Positions 1 to 12,800 of a stretch of 64,000 bases of DNA are shown here, in pieces (position 1 is the first letter of the stretch; each line of letters opens with the position of its first letter). The notes under the pieces are model-generated. The model ran no database searches. It was not told the DNA's origin and saw only the letters and a list, made by a program, of their open reading frames with translations. A program made the translations under genes and the position numbers. The DNA lies in NCBI GenBank assembly GCA_008638375.1, contig CM018031.1:57586688-57650687 (forward strand). Direction: 5' to 3'. The stretch is from Nyssa sinensis (lineage: Eukaryota; Streptophyta; Magnoliopsida; Cornales; Nyssaceae).

Positions 1-439
1 CGAGAACCAAGGATAAGTTACGCTTTTAATGATCTCTATATCTTGAAAAAATGTCTAAATAGGGTATTGCAGGATACTTTTCATAGAAATCACCTATATG
101 AGTAAGAAGGGGCCGCTTCCATAGGAATTTGAAAGGTTGAATTCTCTAAAACACTCACGGAATCAAGAGGTGTTCAAGGCCAAAATGAACACAAACGTGA
201 GAACCAACTATGTCTGAAAGGGTACTGTGTGATTTCTATTGTCTTGGTTTACACAAACGGCTGACAGTTCAAAGACCTCATGTCCACTGATTAGCTAAGT
301 AAATCCGATAGTCATTCACTAGGGCAAGTTCAAAGGCAGTAGGCTACTTAACCCAATGCAGTAACCTTTTCACTATACTCGAACTCATGTTTGCATATCA
401 TTTGCATTACTTTCAGTCAATTTCATTCATGTGGGGGAT
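1..439 (+). mobile_element. 3' internal end of an LTR retrotransposon
   Basis: No coding frame survives here. The stretch ends in a purine-rich run (GTGGGGGAT, 431-439) directly before an LTR that starts TGTTGGAG, which is the usual polypurine tract and 3' LTR junction of plant Copia-type elements. The element therefore runs on the plus strand and its body lies before the window. Family assignment beyond LTR retrotransposon is inference. Confidence 0.55.
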
Positions 440-1521
440 TGTTGGAGAAAATGGGTTTTGAGCATAAATAATTAGCTATCTTTGAGCTAAAATTAAAGTG
501 GGTCCCACACATTAATTTTAGTGGATCCACATGGGAATGTGTTCTCCTCCATGAGGAGATTAAGATCATATATTAGGTTGCTCACAACCATTAAGGAATG
601 AAAGAAAAATTGCCCCCAAACATCACCACTTAGAAATGGTAACAAAAGCTTGAAACTTGTGGAAAAGCTTGTGTCCCATATAGGATGGGCACAAGGCTGT
701 TTCAGAGTATATATACACCTACCTTGGAGGAGGGTTTGGGCCCCAAGGAGTACCCAAGTTTTGTGCATGGGGGAGGACCTAAGCAAATGCTTGGACCACC
801 ACATACGTGCGTCGTCGCTGCCCCTCCCTACACCGAACCGAGTCGGGTTTGGGCTTGGGCTTGGCCCGTCGTATAGATATATCTTTTTGGAAAAAATTAA
901 TTTAAATAATTTTCTATTAAACGCTTTCATTTTGTTACTGTTAAAAACAAATCAAAACATTTTCGTTTAGTTACTAGATCAATTAAAATTAAAAACGTCA
1001 TTGTTCTATGAGTACGTTGTTTGGTTTTGGTTTACATCCAAAACGACATCGTTTTGTGATTGCGTTGGTTTGACTTAACAGTCGTCTTCTTCATGGATGC
1101 GCCTGTGTCTGTTCACCATGAACAGACACAACTTAACCTTCATAACTGTACCAAACAGTCATGAAAAAGTCTATAAATACCCAGACCCTCATTGCATTCA
1201 TTCATTCGAAATATTGCATTCTCTCTCTCTGCATAAGTCAAGTTCGAGTTGCTGTCATTGTTGTATTCGTTGGGTTCTAAAGATTGAAGTGCTGCTTCTT
1301 TAGAATCGAAATCCGTTCTATCTTAGGAGACGATTGCTCATCACCTTGAGCACCGAGAGAGAGCAAATTTGTCTTAAGGAAATTGTGAATTTCACAAGGC
1401 TCGGATTTTCATTTTGTTCAAATTCAATAACAGTGAGTTTATATTTTTATATACAGTATTTATTCATTCTGTTTTAATTATTATAACAGTGTTTATTCAT
1501 TCTGTTTTAATTCTTGTAACA

Positions 1522-1561
<40 letters not shown>

Positions 1562-1580
1562 TCAGTATTTTAGGCCAACA
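440..1580 (+). repeat. 3' LTR (1141 bp)
   Basis: The segment starts TGTTGG and ends CCAACA, a perfect 6 bp terminal inverted repeat with the canonical TG..CA ends. It follows a polypurine tract. A TATA motif (TATAAATA, 1172-1179) sits where a U3 promoter is expected. Near the 3' end a unit of about 33 bp beginning TTTATTCATTCTG is tandemly doubled (1459-1524), followed by a TG/TA microsatellite. The 5' LTR is outside the window, so the LTR pair cannot be compared. Confidence 0.6.
1521..1562. repeat. (TG)n(TA)n microsatellite inside the LTR
   Basis: A TG run passes directly into a TA run close to the 3' end of the LTR. Confidence 0.9.
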
Positions 1581-1770
1581 AGATCTACATTTGTTAGCTA
1601 AAAAGAGAGATTTACACTTACAATTATACTACTATCTCCTTACACAATTATACTGCCTATCGAGAAATTATCTAGTAAAATCTAAATAAGTATTTTTCAT
1701 TGGATAGTCGCCCTCTTCTAATTAATAAGTATAAAATAGTTACAATTTATTAATTATTAGGAGCTGTTTA
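1581..1770. repeat. dispersed repeat, copy A
   Basis: About 180 bp, starting AGATCTACATTTGTTAGC, reappears in the same orientation at 18394-18571 with scattered mismatches. The LTR ending at 1580 abuts its left end, so that LTR element probably inserted into this repeat. No coding potential or clear termini were seen. Confidence 0.6.
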
Positions 1771-2640
1771 AAAATTATTCAAATTAGATTAAGTCAGAAC
1801 CATTCCTTTTAAGTTATCTAATTTTCATATTTTCTTTTATTCTTATCCTTATGTTCTAATTTATTCTCTGCCTGTTCATATTTTTCTTGTGCGGACATGC
1901 ATCTTTCTTCTTGAGTGACGAAATCAATTCCACTGTCACCAGCATCCGTTGAAACAATTTCCACATTCTCTTCTTTTTGCAGCTCGCTCAATAAGTCTCT
2001 CACCCGTGCATTATGTTATCATCACCAGGTCCTCAAGCTCATGTCATGGAGGAATTTTTTAATGGGTCTTATTTTCTAATAAGGATATTATGATTTATTA
2101 AAAAAAAATTATCATAACACATAGTTTGATATTATTAAGATGATGCACACTTGCAGAGTAATGTACTGGTACCATTAAAGAATTTTTTCACGTCCAGTAA
2201 TTAATGTTATAAAGAATAACTAATATAAACTTGCAACAATAAAAAAAAAAAGAAACGACTAACATACAAAAAATTTTAAAAGAGAGTTATAAATTAGTGT
2301 GGAGGTTAAAAGGTAAAAAAGAAAAGGTGTAAAGGAGTAGAGTTGAGTTCCGAGTAAATCAAATAAATATATTGTCGTGATTTGTAAAATAAAAGTCTAG
2401 ATATGTATCCATTGCTCTATTAGTCTCCTTAAAGTGTCTTGTTTGAGTTAATTCTTAATTTCTAAGTTTATTAGCATCAGAACAACGCTAACAAATTGGT
2501 GTCAAAACTTCCGCACCACCTTTCCAACAATAAATTAACTTAATTCGGAATTAATGGCAATACTAACACCAGGACACCACTTAGCACAAACTCAATTTGA
2601 AAGCACGCATTCCTTTCTCAAAAAGACATCTCCTTCATAC
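1771..2640. other. AT-rich stretch, possible decayed exon
   Basis: Mostly AT-rich. A 61-codon minus-strand frame at 1818-2003, rich in Glu and Lys, lies downstream of the ankyrin exon in the same direction and could be a remnant of a later exon of that gene. There is no recognisable domain, so this is only a possibility. Nothing else was seen. Confidence 0.25.
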
Positions 2641-3225
2641 CTGGAGTTGTTTTGTAGCTTTGGCAAGCTCTGAGATGGTATTGCCCCCCTTATCCTATGC
2701 ATTTGGGAGCTCCTCAAGACAATCATCCCTTTTCAGCCAATCAACAAAGACTCTGAGTGCTTCAAACTGGTTATTCTTCACAGCCAGGTGAAGAACAGTC
2801 TCACCTCGAGCAGTGACCTCGTGAACAGCCTGATGACATGAGTTGTCCAGCAATTCCTTTATAATTTCGACCCTCCCTTTAATGGCCGCCCAATGGAGTG
2901 GAGTTCGTGCACCTTTGTCCTTCAGAAGGCACAGGTGGCCCTTGCCGAGCATCAAGAGTTCCCTCACTATATCAACGTGCCCCCTGGCTGAAGCCATATG
3001 CATGGGGGTGAAGCCATCCTGGTTTATCTCCTGGGCAAATGAAGGCATTCTTTTAAGCATCTCCTTCACAAAATCTGTTTTTCCAGCCAGTACAGCTATA
3101 TGCAATGGAGTCTCTGCAACCGGGGCCAAATCAACCTTTTCGAGGATGAAGGGATCTTCTTTCAGCAATGCATTCAAAGCCACAACATCTCCTAACCTCG
3201 CAATCTTAGCCAATCTCTCATCCAT
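2641..3225 (-). pseudogene. ankyrin-repeat protein (BDA1/ACD6-like), exon 1 with premature stop
   Basis: The frame from ATG at 3225 carries four to five ankyrin repeats; the signatures TPLHIAVLAGK, TPMHMASARGH, TPLHWAAIKGR and TVLHLAVKNNQ are visible at about residues 38-160. Plant proteins of this type usually carry an N-terminal ankyrin block and a C-terminal PGG membrane domain, and act at membranes in defence signalling. The frame stops at TAG (2695-2697) after residue 176, but the same frame continues with DKGGNT and ELAKATKQLQ to a good splice donor (CAG|GTATGA, exon end 2641), so the stop looks like one AAG to TAG change in a normal exon. No PGG domain follows on this strand. A TA microsatellite lies just before the ATG, and a retrotransposon LTR pointing the same way begins 166 bp upstream. 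A truncated functional protein cannot be excluded. Confidence 0.7.
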
Positions 3226-3228
3226 AAC

Positions 3229-3231
<3 letters not shown>

Positions 3232-3275
<44 letters not shown>
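3232..3275. repeat. (TA)n microsatellite
   Basis: About 22 TA units lie a few bases upstream of the ankyrin ATG on the minus strand, in its leader or promoter. Confidence 0.95.
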
Positions 3276-3278
<3 letters not shown>

Positions 3279-3390
3279 AACAGAACCCAGCCTTTCGTCG
3301 TTGCTAGCTATACTTTTTGGATCTGGGAAATGCTCCTTAATTAAATTCAAGAACATGTGAGACCATGACACTTTTTCTTTCTATGCTAGG

Positions 3391-3823
3391 TGACGGAAAG
3401 ATATATAAAAATCGGGTGTGAACCCGGTTACCTCTTTCAATTGGGTTCATGGAAGCGGAAGATCTTTACTTGTGTTATAGCTTTTTAATGACAACTGGAT
3501 CCTCACGGATGGAACTCTCTCGTCAATAGAACGGCTACAATACGAGTTTTCTATGTCTTTCCACAATCCAAATCCAAAGGCGTAGATGGTAGCGTCAGAA
3601 GAATCTCAGAGAGAACTTGGGAGCCATAAGAGTTTCACAATAACCAAAAACTCTTTCCTACACTTATCCCGCAACTATATTGCAGGATAAATAGTTGCGT
3701 TGGTTCAAATTCAAAACCAACTAGATAATGATAAGAGTTTTAATCTTATCACAACTCTCATTCAAACTTTGTGCATGCCCCAATGGCTATGGGTTCGGGT
3801 CCAACCCGACCCAATATCCAACA
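3391..3823 (-). repeat. LTR of the palindrome Copia family (433 bp)
   Basis: On the minus strand it starts TGTTGGATATTGGG and ends TTTCCGTCA. The bases preceding it (GAGTGGGAGC) form the polypurine tract, so this is a 3' LTR whose outward end faces the ankyrin exon. It matches 14685-15116 (inverted) and 16092-16522 (same orientation). Confidence 0.85.
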
Positions 3824-4937
3824 GCTCCCACTCATCCACAAAGGGTGAGTGCTAAGTCCTCTACAACACCTTTGACATACAGGAAATGGATCGTGTGACC
3901 GGACGAGAAAGATCAGGGTAGGAGTACTATATTAAGCTACCATCATACCAATATAGTACCTCACTACAAACAAACAAATGATCTCGTCTATGCCCCAGAC
4001 TATTCTGTTACACTAGATTCAGCATCCGTTATCCCTCGCGAGAACTAATCTCAGCGCGGTGCATGGACCATTTAATCTGTATTATACTCATGATCATATT
4101 AATAGACAAAGAAACCGACATGATCGCCCGAGTAATGAGTCACAACACAATAGTGTATTACAGAACCGTCTTCCCTAACTACTCACGTTAATCCAATTGA
4201 ACTCAACTGCTTTCCTAGACATGCCCCGCCGGACCGCATCAATCATGATCCTTTAGCAACATGCTAAAGTAGCAACATCAAGTTCTCTCTTCATAACGTA
4301 GTCTTAGGTTACAAAGGGCACAGTGGAACTCAAAATGGTTCACAGACCTCACACAGTGACGAAGCAGGGGTACATTCAGTCACTCTCTTTATTAAAGGTC
4401 ACATTAACAGCACATACAGTATGTAATGTATGCTACGACGGAGCTCTCACTCAATTGGGCTTGTCAATCTCAATATCATAAAAAAAATAATAAACGTCGT
4501 ACGAATCTTAGTTTAGTCACCATCTAGCGCCCGTCGCTATCTCAGCGCCCCTCGTCAATATCTCAGCGCCTAACCTGAACACTCCAACCCGGTGGCTGTC
4601 CAAACGCCCGTTTGAAGGTTCACATTCGGCTTCCTTCAAGCTACATGAGGTGTGTGGTCAACCTTCATGCTTGATTCGTTAAAAAATAAATCTTATCTTG
4701 ACTCAGTTAAGGCGACATATATGACAAAATGAATTCTTCCACAAGCCAAGAATTCAATGTCTCATCTTGCTCGCTATTCAAGCGCCAAGGTGATTGCTCA
4801 TGTGAAAAAGCCAATCAAAGCTTGTTGACATCTTTTAGAAATGTATGCTTGCACAATATTCATCTCAATATGAATAAAACCACAATATGAATCAAAAATC
4901 ATATATATAAGACAATGTCAAAATGGTGTCCAGTACA
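3824..4937 (-). mobile_element. noncoding 3' segment of the left-arm Copia
   Basis: About 1.1 kb without an open frame separates the RNase H remnant from the 3' LTR. It is matched in inverted orientation at 13572-14684, and a diverged relative lies at 34590-35560. It contains a short run with repeated AGCGCC and TCTCAGCGCC motifs (4525-4570). Confidence 0.7.
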
Positions 4938-7900
4938 TCATATCCTAACTAAACCCAAACTTCTAACATGTGATGTAAAAACATTTCTAGGGATGGGTTT
5001 GGTCAATGGGTCTGCAACCATATTGACTGTAGATATATGCCTCAGGACCACCTCCCATTGCGCAACCATATCTCGAATGTAGTGAAAACGTATATCAATG
5101 TGTTTGGTCCTCCCATGGTACTTGGGATCCTTTGCATATGACAAAGCTACCATACTATCACAATAAATGACCATAGCATCCTGCCCACATGGTGCTATGT
5201 CAAGGCGCTATAAGAATTTCCTCAACTAAACTACCTCATGTACTGCTAATGAACAAGCTACATACTCAACTGCATTCGCATAAGGTACTTTTGACATATG
5301 GTTCTTCTCTTCAACTGTCTTAGGGCATTGGCCAAGATGTAAGTCGCATCCCTTCTCTATAAGAGTGTTTATGGGCTTGGAGTGATTCATATGGAAACGC
5401 TCAAGGACTCTCTTAATGTAGGTCTCTTGAGATAGGCTAAGTAATCTCTTTGATTGATCTCTCAGAATCTTCACTCCTAAAATATTGTGTGCTTCGCCCA
5501 TGTCCTTCATCTCAAAAGTAGAGGACAACCACTCTTTAGTGGCGACAATCTCCTTTAAATTATTCCCAGCAAGTAAAATGTCGTCAACATACAATGTAAG
5601 GATAATGAAACTTTTCTTGGACCATTTTACATATACACAGTGGTCTTCTTCTATCATCTCAAAACCATGAGATATTATGGCTTTATGAAACCTGACATAC
5701 CACTGTTTGGAAGATTGTTTAAGACCATAAATAAAACGTTTGAGATGGCAGACTTTGCGCTCTTGTCCTTTGACTTCAAAACCCTCTAGTTGAGTCATTA
5801 GATCTCTTCTTCCAGTTCTCCATTGAGAAATGAAGTCTTAATGCCCATTTAGAAAAGTTCCAAATCCATATGCGCAACAATTGCTAGGATAAGGCGAATA
5901 GAAGCAAACCTCACCACTTGGGAGAATGTCTCTTCATAGTCTATACCCTTTTCTGGGTATAACTTTTCGCCACAAGAAGCGCCTTATACCTATCAATTGA
6001 TCTATCTGCCTTGCGTTTTATCTTTAAGACCCACTTGATTCCAATGGCCTTACGCCCAGCAGGAAGATCAACTAAATCCCAAACACGATTCTTATCCTTA
6101 GAACTCATCTCTTCCTCCATAGCAATCATCCATTCATTACAAGCATATAAAGAGAGCGCTTCACTAAAAGAAGCAGGCTTATCTGAATCTAGTGAAATAG
6201 CCATAAGTGCATCCCTTTCAATCTCAAAACGACGAGGAGGGATAACACCACGCTTACTCTTACGAACTTGACTCTCTTGAGAATCTAACTCAAAACTCCC
6301 ACTAGATTGAAGATTACTCCTATCCTCATTAGCGATTTCAGGATGAGAAACCAATTCCCCACCACCACCGAGAGGAGCCAAGTTATCTTCAAAATCTACT
6401 ACTTCATAGAGTTCAAGGTTCGTTTTGGCTTCACTAATGCTCGAAAAATCATTCTCAATGAAATCCACATTGCGTGACTCAAACGTAGTCATTCCTCTAT
6501 CAGGTTGCTTACCAAGCATCACATAGCCTTTTGAGCTGTCAAAGTAATGAACAAAAATATTCTTGTTTGCTCTTGGGCCCAACTTTTCATACCGATGAGA
6601 AGCGTTATGAACATAACCTACCGACCCCCATCATCGTAAATGCCCAAAATCTGGCTTCTGCCCATGCCAAAGCTCATAAGGGGTTTTCGGAACTGACTTG
6701 GAAGGCACACGATTAAGAATGTAGGCAGCAGTCAATAAAGCATCCCCCCAGAAGCTGATCGGGAGGTTAGCTTGCGCCATTATTGATCTAACCATGTCTA
6801 ATAATGTACGATTTTGCCACTCAGCAACACCATTTTGTTGTGGCGTTCCAGAAATCGTCAATTGCCTGCGTATCCCCTTTTCCTCACATAGTTCCTTGAA
6901 CTAATCTGATAGATACTCGTGTCCACGGTCAATGCAAAAAACCTTAAGTCTCCACTCGATTTAATTCTCAACCTCAGCTAGGAAAGCGTCTGAAGCAATC
7001 CAATGCTTCATATCGGTGAGAAATCAAATAAATATAACCATATCGCGTAAAGTCATCTATAAAAGTAAGGAAATAAAAGGCGTCATTGCATGCCTTCACA
7101 TTCATTGGTCCGCAAATATCTGAATGGACTAATTTTAGAGGATGAGCAGCCCTAGTAGCCTTTCTAAAAGGCTTACGGCAGCTCTTTCTAGCCAAACAAG
7201 ACTCACATGTAGGTAGGCTTACTTTAGCGAAAGACCCCAGTAGGCCTTCTCTAGCCAATCTAGTCATCATTTCTTGTCCAATATAGCCAAGTCTAGCATG
7301 CCATTTAACAGAATCATCTATATAATCATCACATGCCAAACATACAGATGAAGAATTATAATCTAACACATCCAATTGATAAAGATTACTTGAAATAAAA
7401 CCATGTCCAAAATAATCACCATCCAAAAACAAAACCATTTGTCTACCATCAATGCTGAAAGAAAAACCAAGTTCAACTAGTGTTGAAATAGAAACTAGAT
7501 TAAATTGGACACTAGGTGCATAAAGCACATCATGAAGAATCAGTGTACGCCCTAAGCGCAATCTGAGCTGATAAGCACCAACTCCAAGAACTTCTGCACT
7601 TGCACTGTTTCCCATAAAAATGCTTTGGCTACCTACTAGTATCTGATGGTACTCCACGAAACCTACTCTTTCCCGTGTGACATGTTTGGTTGCTCCTGTA
7701 TCCAATATCCACAAAGAAGATGAATAAGCAACTAATACATGTGAACAAACAAGTGAAAAAGAAGAGTACTAGTTAGTGGATACCTTCTTTGGCTCAGTGC
7801 AATCACAAGCAAAGTGTCCCAGCTTCTGATAGTTATAGCACTTCACTTTGGCCAAGTTTCTTTTGCCGCCACGCTTGCCTCTTTGGCGCTTAGCTACTCT

Positions 7901-8626
7901 GCCTGCCTTTGGAGCTAAGTTATTTGCTCTGACCTGCTTCTGCTTACCTCCTCGTCTCCTTTGATTAGGCCCACAAGCCTTATCATAACCACCTTGGGCG
8001 ACAAGGATAGTAGAGCGATTCACCTTTTGGCGCTCCGCCTCTAACACCAAATGACGCGAAATATCAACAAAATTTTTTATATTCTCATTATGGGTCAAAA
8101 TTTGCTTTATTTGGTTCTATGTTTCTGGCAGGGAGCAAATAACTACTAAGATCTGCTGCTCATCAGTAAGATCATTTCCAGCAGTCTTAAGATCACGGAT
8201 CATGGCTGACATCGCCCTTAAGTGCTCAACCATGGTGTGCTTGGAATCCATCTTGTATCCCTCAAATTTGAGGGTCAAAACACGTAGCCTTATGGCAGTA
8301 GTTCCTCCAAAAGAAATTTTCAGCCTGTTCCAAATATCATAGGCTGTGGGAGAACTTTCAAACTCCCCAATAAAATCATTATGCATGTTGCTTAACATAG
8401 TAAAGTGCGTGCATCGATCTTTCTTTATCCAGTCGTGGTAGACTTCCATGTTTTGACGATGTTGGGCACTATTGCCCTCCTCAGGTGGGGTCATAACATT
8501 AGTCAAGGTCTCTAGAGCCTCTTGCTCATTTAACAGGTATTGAATTTTCCTATGCCATATGTCATAGTTGGTACCAACAAGCTTTTCACCCTTTGTGAGG
8601 TCAGCAATCACATTTTTGGAGGCCAT
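4938..8626 (-). pseudogene. Copia gag-pol, left arm, broken
   Basis: Gag starts at 8626 and is broken by a TAG at 8117-8119 where the right arm has Trp. Next come a zinc knuckle with its second Cys replaced by Tyr (CYNYQKLGHFACDC), the protease motif DTGATKHV (near 7690), the GAG-pre-integrase finger, and an integrase that keeps the catalytic Glu in GVAEWQNRT but has lost its frame between 6860 and 6975. RT keeps YVDDILL (near 5580). The RT frame then jumps from PYANAV straight to EYVACS (near 5268): in intact Copia proteins about 100 residues, including catalytic RNase H residues, lie between these motifs. A TAG at 5208-5210 follows, then the RNase H tail with HGRTKHIDIRFHYI. Confidence 0.85.
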
Positions 8627-9214
8627 CTACATTCAATTTGCGCAAGTTGACATTTAGCATACATTTTAATATTTTATTATTTTGCTACTAGAAACCCAAT
8701 TAAAAATATTATTTTATATTTACATTATGAGATCGAAAATTTCGCTATGCTCATAATTATCTCTCATTTATGTAAAATAAAAGTATATTTTTAGCTGATT
8801 TCGAGCAAAATAAATTTGAATTAAAACTAATTTAATTCATCCACACAATAATAATAATTACCAATATAAATGGACTCCAATTGAGTCTAATTGGCATTCT
8901 AGTACAACATGCCAAGAATAATTTCTGGATATATGAGTCTGTTGCGAAAACACATCCCCTTACAAGGCTTCCCAAATGTTAATACATCATTTTTCAAAAA
9001 ATAAATTACATAGCTTGAATCAACCTACTACATCAATCTACTAGTAAAAATTAAATAAATGGGGATGCCGCACCAAAAACTCATATATCTCGAGATTATC
9101 CTTGTAAATCCAAACATCACACTACAAGTGTACTAGAATATCAATTCTATTAAGTACATCCAAACACATCAAACATAACAATATAATGGGCTTTGTTGGA
9201 TGACTTTACCACAC

Positions 9215-9293
9215 CTCACCACAATGGGAGTGGGTATTTGGGTCTCACAATTAATGAGAATTAATATCAAATAAATAAAATGCAACAAGTGTT
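9215..9293. other. 79 bp loop at the centre of the palindrome
   Basis: Inverted identity stops after ACCACAC at 9214 and resumes with GTGTGGT at 9294. The sequence between has no mirror partner and no coding frame, and contains a short AATTAATGAGAATTAAT imperfect palindrome. Confidence 0.7.
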
Positions 9294-9881
9294 GTGTGGT
9301 AAAGTCATCCAACAAAGCCCATTATATTGTTATGTTTGATGTGTTTGGATGTACTTAATGGAATTGATATTCTAGTACACGTGTTGTGTGATGTTTGAAT
9401 TTACAAGGATAATTTCAAGATATATGAGTTTTTAGCGCGGCATCCCCATTTATTTAATTTTTACTAGTAGATTAATGTAGTAGGTTGATTCAAGCTATGT
9501 AATCTCTTTTTTGAGAAATGATGTATTAATTTTTGGGAAGCCTTTTAAGGGGATGTGTTTTCGCAACAGACTCATATATCCAGAAATTATTCTTGGCATA
9601 TTGTACTAGAATGCCAATTAGACTCAATTGGAATCCATTTATATTGGCAATTATTATTATTGTGTGGATGAATTAAATTAGTTTTAATTCAAATTTATTT
9701 TACTCGAAATCAGCTAAAAATATACTTCCATTTTATATACATGAGAGATGATTATGAGCCTAGCGAAATTTTCGATCTCATAGTATAAATATAGAATAAT
9801 ATTTTTAATTGAGTTTCTAGTAGCAAAATAATAAAATATTAAAATGTATGCTAAATGTCACCTTGCGCAAATTGAATGTAG

Positions 9882-12800
9882 ATGGCCTCCAAAAATGTGA
9901 TTGCTAACCTCACAAAGGGTGAAAAGCTTGTTGGTACCAACTATGACATATGGCATAAGAAAATTCAATACCTGCTAAATGAGCAAGAGGCTCTAGAGAC
10001 CTTGACTAATGTCATGACCCCACCTGAGGAGGGCAATAGTGCCCAACACCATCGAAACATGAAAGTCTACAAGGACTGAATAAAAAAAGATCGATGCGCG
10101 CGCTTTACTATGTTAAGCAGCATTCATAATGATCTTATTGGGGAGTTTGAAAGTTCTCCCACAGCCTATGATACGTGGAATAGGCTAAAATTTTCTTTTG
10201 GAGGAATTACTGCTACAAGCCTACGTGCTTTGACCCTCAAATTTGAGGGATACAAGATGGATTCCAAGCACACCATGGTTGAGCACTTAAGGGTGATGTC
10301 AACCATGATTCGTGATCTTAAGGCTGCTGGAAATAATCTTACTGATGAGCAGCAAATCTTAGTAGTTATTCGCTCTCTGCCAGAAACATGGAACCAAATG
10401 AAGCAAATTCTGACCCATAATAAGAATATCAAAAATTTTGTTGATATTTCGCGTTATTTGGAGTTAGAGGCGGAGCGCCAAGAGGCAAATCACTCTATTG
10501 TCCTTGTCGCCCAAGGTGGCCATGATAAGGCCCGTGGGCCCAATCAAAAGGAGATGAGGAGGTAAGCAAAAGCAGGGCGGAGCAAATAACTTAGCTCCAA
10601 AGGCAGGCAAAGTAGCCAAGCGCCAAAGAGGCAAGCGTGGCATCAAAAGAAACTTGGCCAAAATGAAGTGCTATAACTGTCAGAAGCTGGGACACTTTGC
10701 TCGTGATTGCACTGAGCCAAAGAAGGTATCCACTAACCAGTACTCTTCTTTTTCACTTGTTTGCTCACATGTATTAATTGTTTATTCATCTCCTTTGTGG
10801 ATATATGATACAGGAGCAACCAAACATGTCGCACGAGAAAGAGTAGGTTTCGTGGAATACCATCGGATACCAGTAGGTAGCCAAAGCATTTTTATGGGAA
10901 ACAGTGCAAGTGCAGAAGTTCTTGGAGTTGGTACTTATCAACTCAGATTGCACTCAGGGCGTACACTGATTCTTCATGATGTGCTTTATGCACCTAGTGT
11001 CCGATTTAATCTAGTTTCTATTTCAGCACTAGTTGAACTTGGTTTTTCTTTCAGCATTAATGGTAGACAAATGGTTATGTTTTTGGATGGTGATTATTTT
11101 GGACATGGTTTTATTTCAAATAATCTTTATCAATTGGATGAGTTAGATTATAATTCTTCGTCTGTATGTTTGGCATGTGATGATTATATAGATGATTCTG
11201 TTAAATGGCATGCTAGACTAGGCCATATCGGACAAGAAAGGATGGCTAGATTGGCTAGAAAAGGCCTATCGGGGTCTCTCGCTAAAGTAAGCCTACCTAC
11301 ATGTGAGTCCTGTTTGGCTAGAAAGAGCTGCCGTAATCCTTTTGGAAAGGCTACTAGGGCTGCTCATCCTCTAGAATTAGTCCATTCAGACATTTGCGGA
11401 CCAATGAATGTGAAGGCATGCAGTGACGCCTCTTATTTCCTTACTTTTATAGATGACTTTACGCAGTATGGTTATGTTTATTTGATTTCTCACCGATATG
11501 AAGCATTGGATTACTTCAGACGCTTTTTAGCTAAGGTTGAGAATCAAATCGAGCGGAGACTTAAGGTCTTTCGCACTGACCGTGGACGCGAGTATCTATC
11601 AGATCAGTTCAAGGAACTATGTGAGGAAAAGGGGATACGTAGGCAATTGAAGATTTCTGGAACGCCACAACAAAATGGTGTTGCTAAGCGACGAAATCGT
11701 ACATTATTAGACATGGTTAGATCAATGATGGTGCAAGCTAACCTCCCGATCAGCTTCTGGGGGGATGCTTTATTGATTGTTGCCTACATTCTTAATCGTG
11801 TGCCTTCCAAGTCAGTCCTAAAAACACTTATGAGCTTTGGCATGGGCAGAAGCCAAATTTGGGGCATTTACGACCATGAGGGTCGGCAGGTTATGTTCAC
11901 AATGCTTCTCATAGGTATGAGAAGTTGGGCCCAAGAGCAAACAAGAATATTTTTGTTTATTACTCTGAAAACTCAAAAGGCTATGTGATGCTTGGTAAGC
12001 AACCTGATAGAGGAATGACTACGTTTGAGTCACGCGATGTGGATTTCATTGAGAATGATTTTTTGAGCATTCGTGAAGCCAAAACGAACCTTGAACTCTA
12101 TGAAGTGGTAGATTTTGAAGATAACTTGGCTCCTCTCGGCGATGGTGGGGAATTGGTTTTTCATCTTGAAATCGCCAATAAGGATAGCAGTAATCTTCAA
12201 TCTAGTGGGAGTTTTGAGTTAGATTTTCAATAGAGTCAAGTTCGTAAAAGTAAGCGTGGTGTTATCCCTCGTCGTCGTTTTGAGATTGAAGGGGATGCAC
12301 TTATGGCTATTTCACTAGATTCAGATGAGCCTGCTTCTTTTAGTGAAGCGCTCTCTTCACATGCTTATAATGAATTGATGATTGCTATGGAGGAAGAGAT
12401 AAGTTCTATGGATAACAATCATGTTTGGAATTTAGTTGATCTTCCTCCTAGGCGCAAAGCCATTGGAAACAAATGGATCTTGAAGATAAAGTGCAAGGCA
12501 GATGGATCAATTGACAGGTATAAGACGCGTCTTATGGTGAAAGGTTATACCCAAAAAGAGGGTATAGACTATGAAGAGACATTCTCCCCAGTGGTGAGGT
12601 TTGCCTCTATTCGCCTTATCCTAGTAATTGTCGTGCATATGTATTTGGAACTTTTCCAAATGGACGTTAAGACTGCATTTCTCAATGGAGAACTGGAAGA
12701 AGAGATTTATATGACTCAACCAGAAGGTTTTGAAGTCAAAGGACAAGAACGCAAAGTCTGTCGTCTAAAACGTTCTATTTATGGTCTCAAACAATCTTCC

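Larger units (their letters stand above)
3391..9214 (-). mobile_element. Copia LTR retrotransposon, left arm of the palindrome
   Basis: Reading leftward on the minus strand the order is leader (9214-8627), gag, zinc knuckle, protease, integrase, reverse transcriptase, RNase H remnant, a noncoding 3' segment of about 1.1 kb (4937-3824), a purine tract and an LTR. That order (integrase before RT) identifies Ty1/Copia. The whole arm is matched base for base, with scattered differences, by 9294-15116 on the other strand. There is no LTR or primer binding site upstream of the leader, so the arm lacks its own 5' end. Several stops and frameshifts make it non-autonomous. Confidence 0.9.

Noticed and set aside
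493..970. Overlapping 145- and 106-codon frames on both strands
   Set aside because: Both lie inside the LTR at 440-1580 and resemble no protein I know.
2843..3307. 154-codon plus-strand frame
   Set aside because: Antisense shadow of the ankyrin exon, ending in translation of the TA microsatellite.
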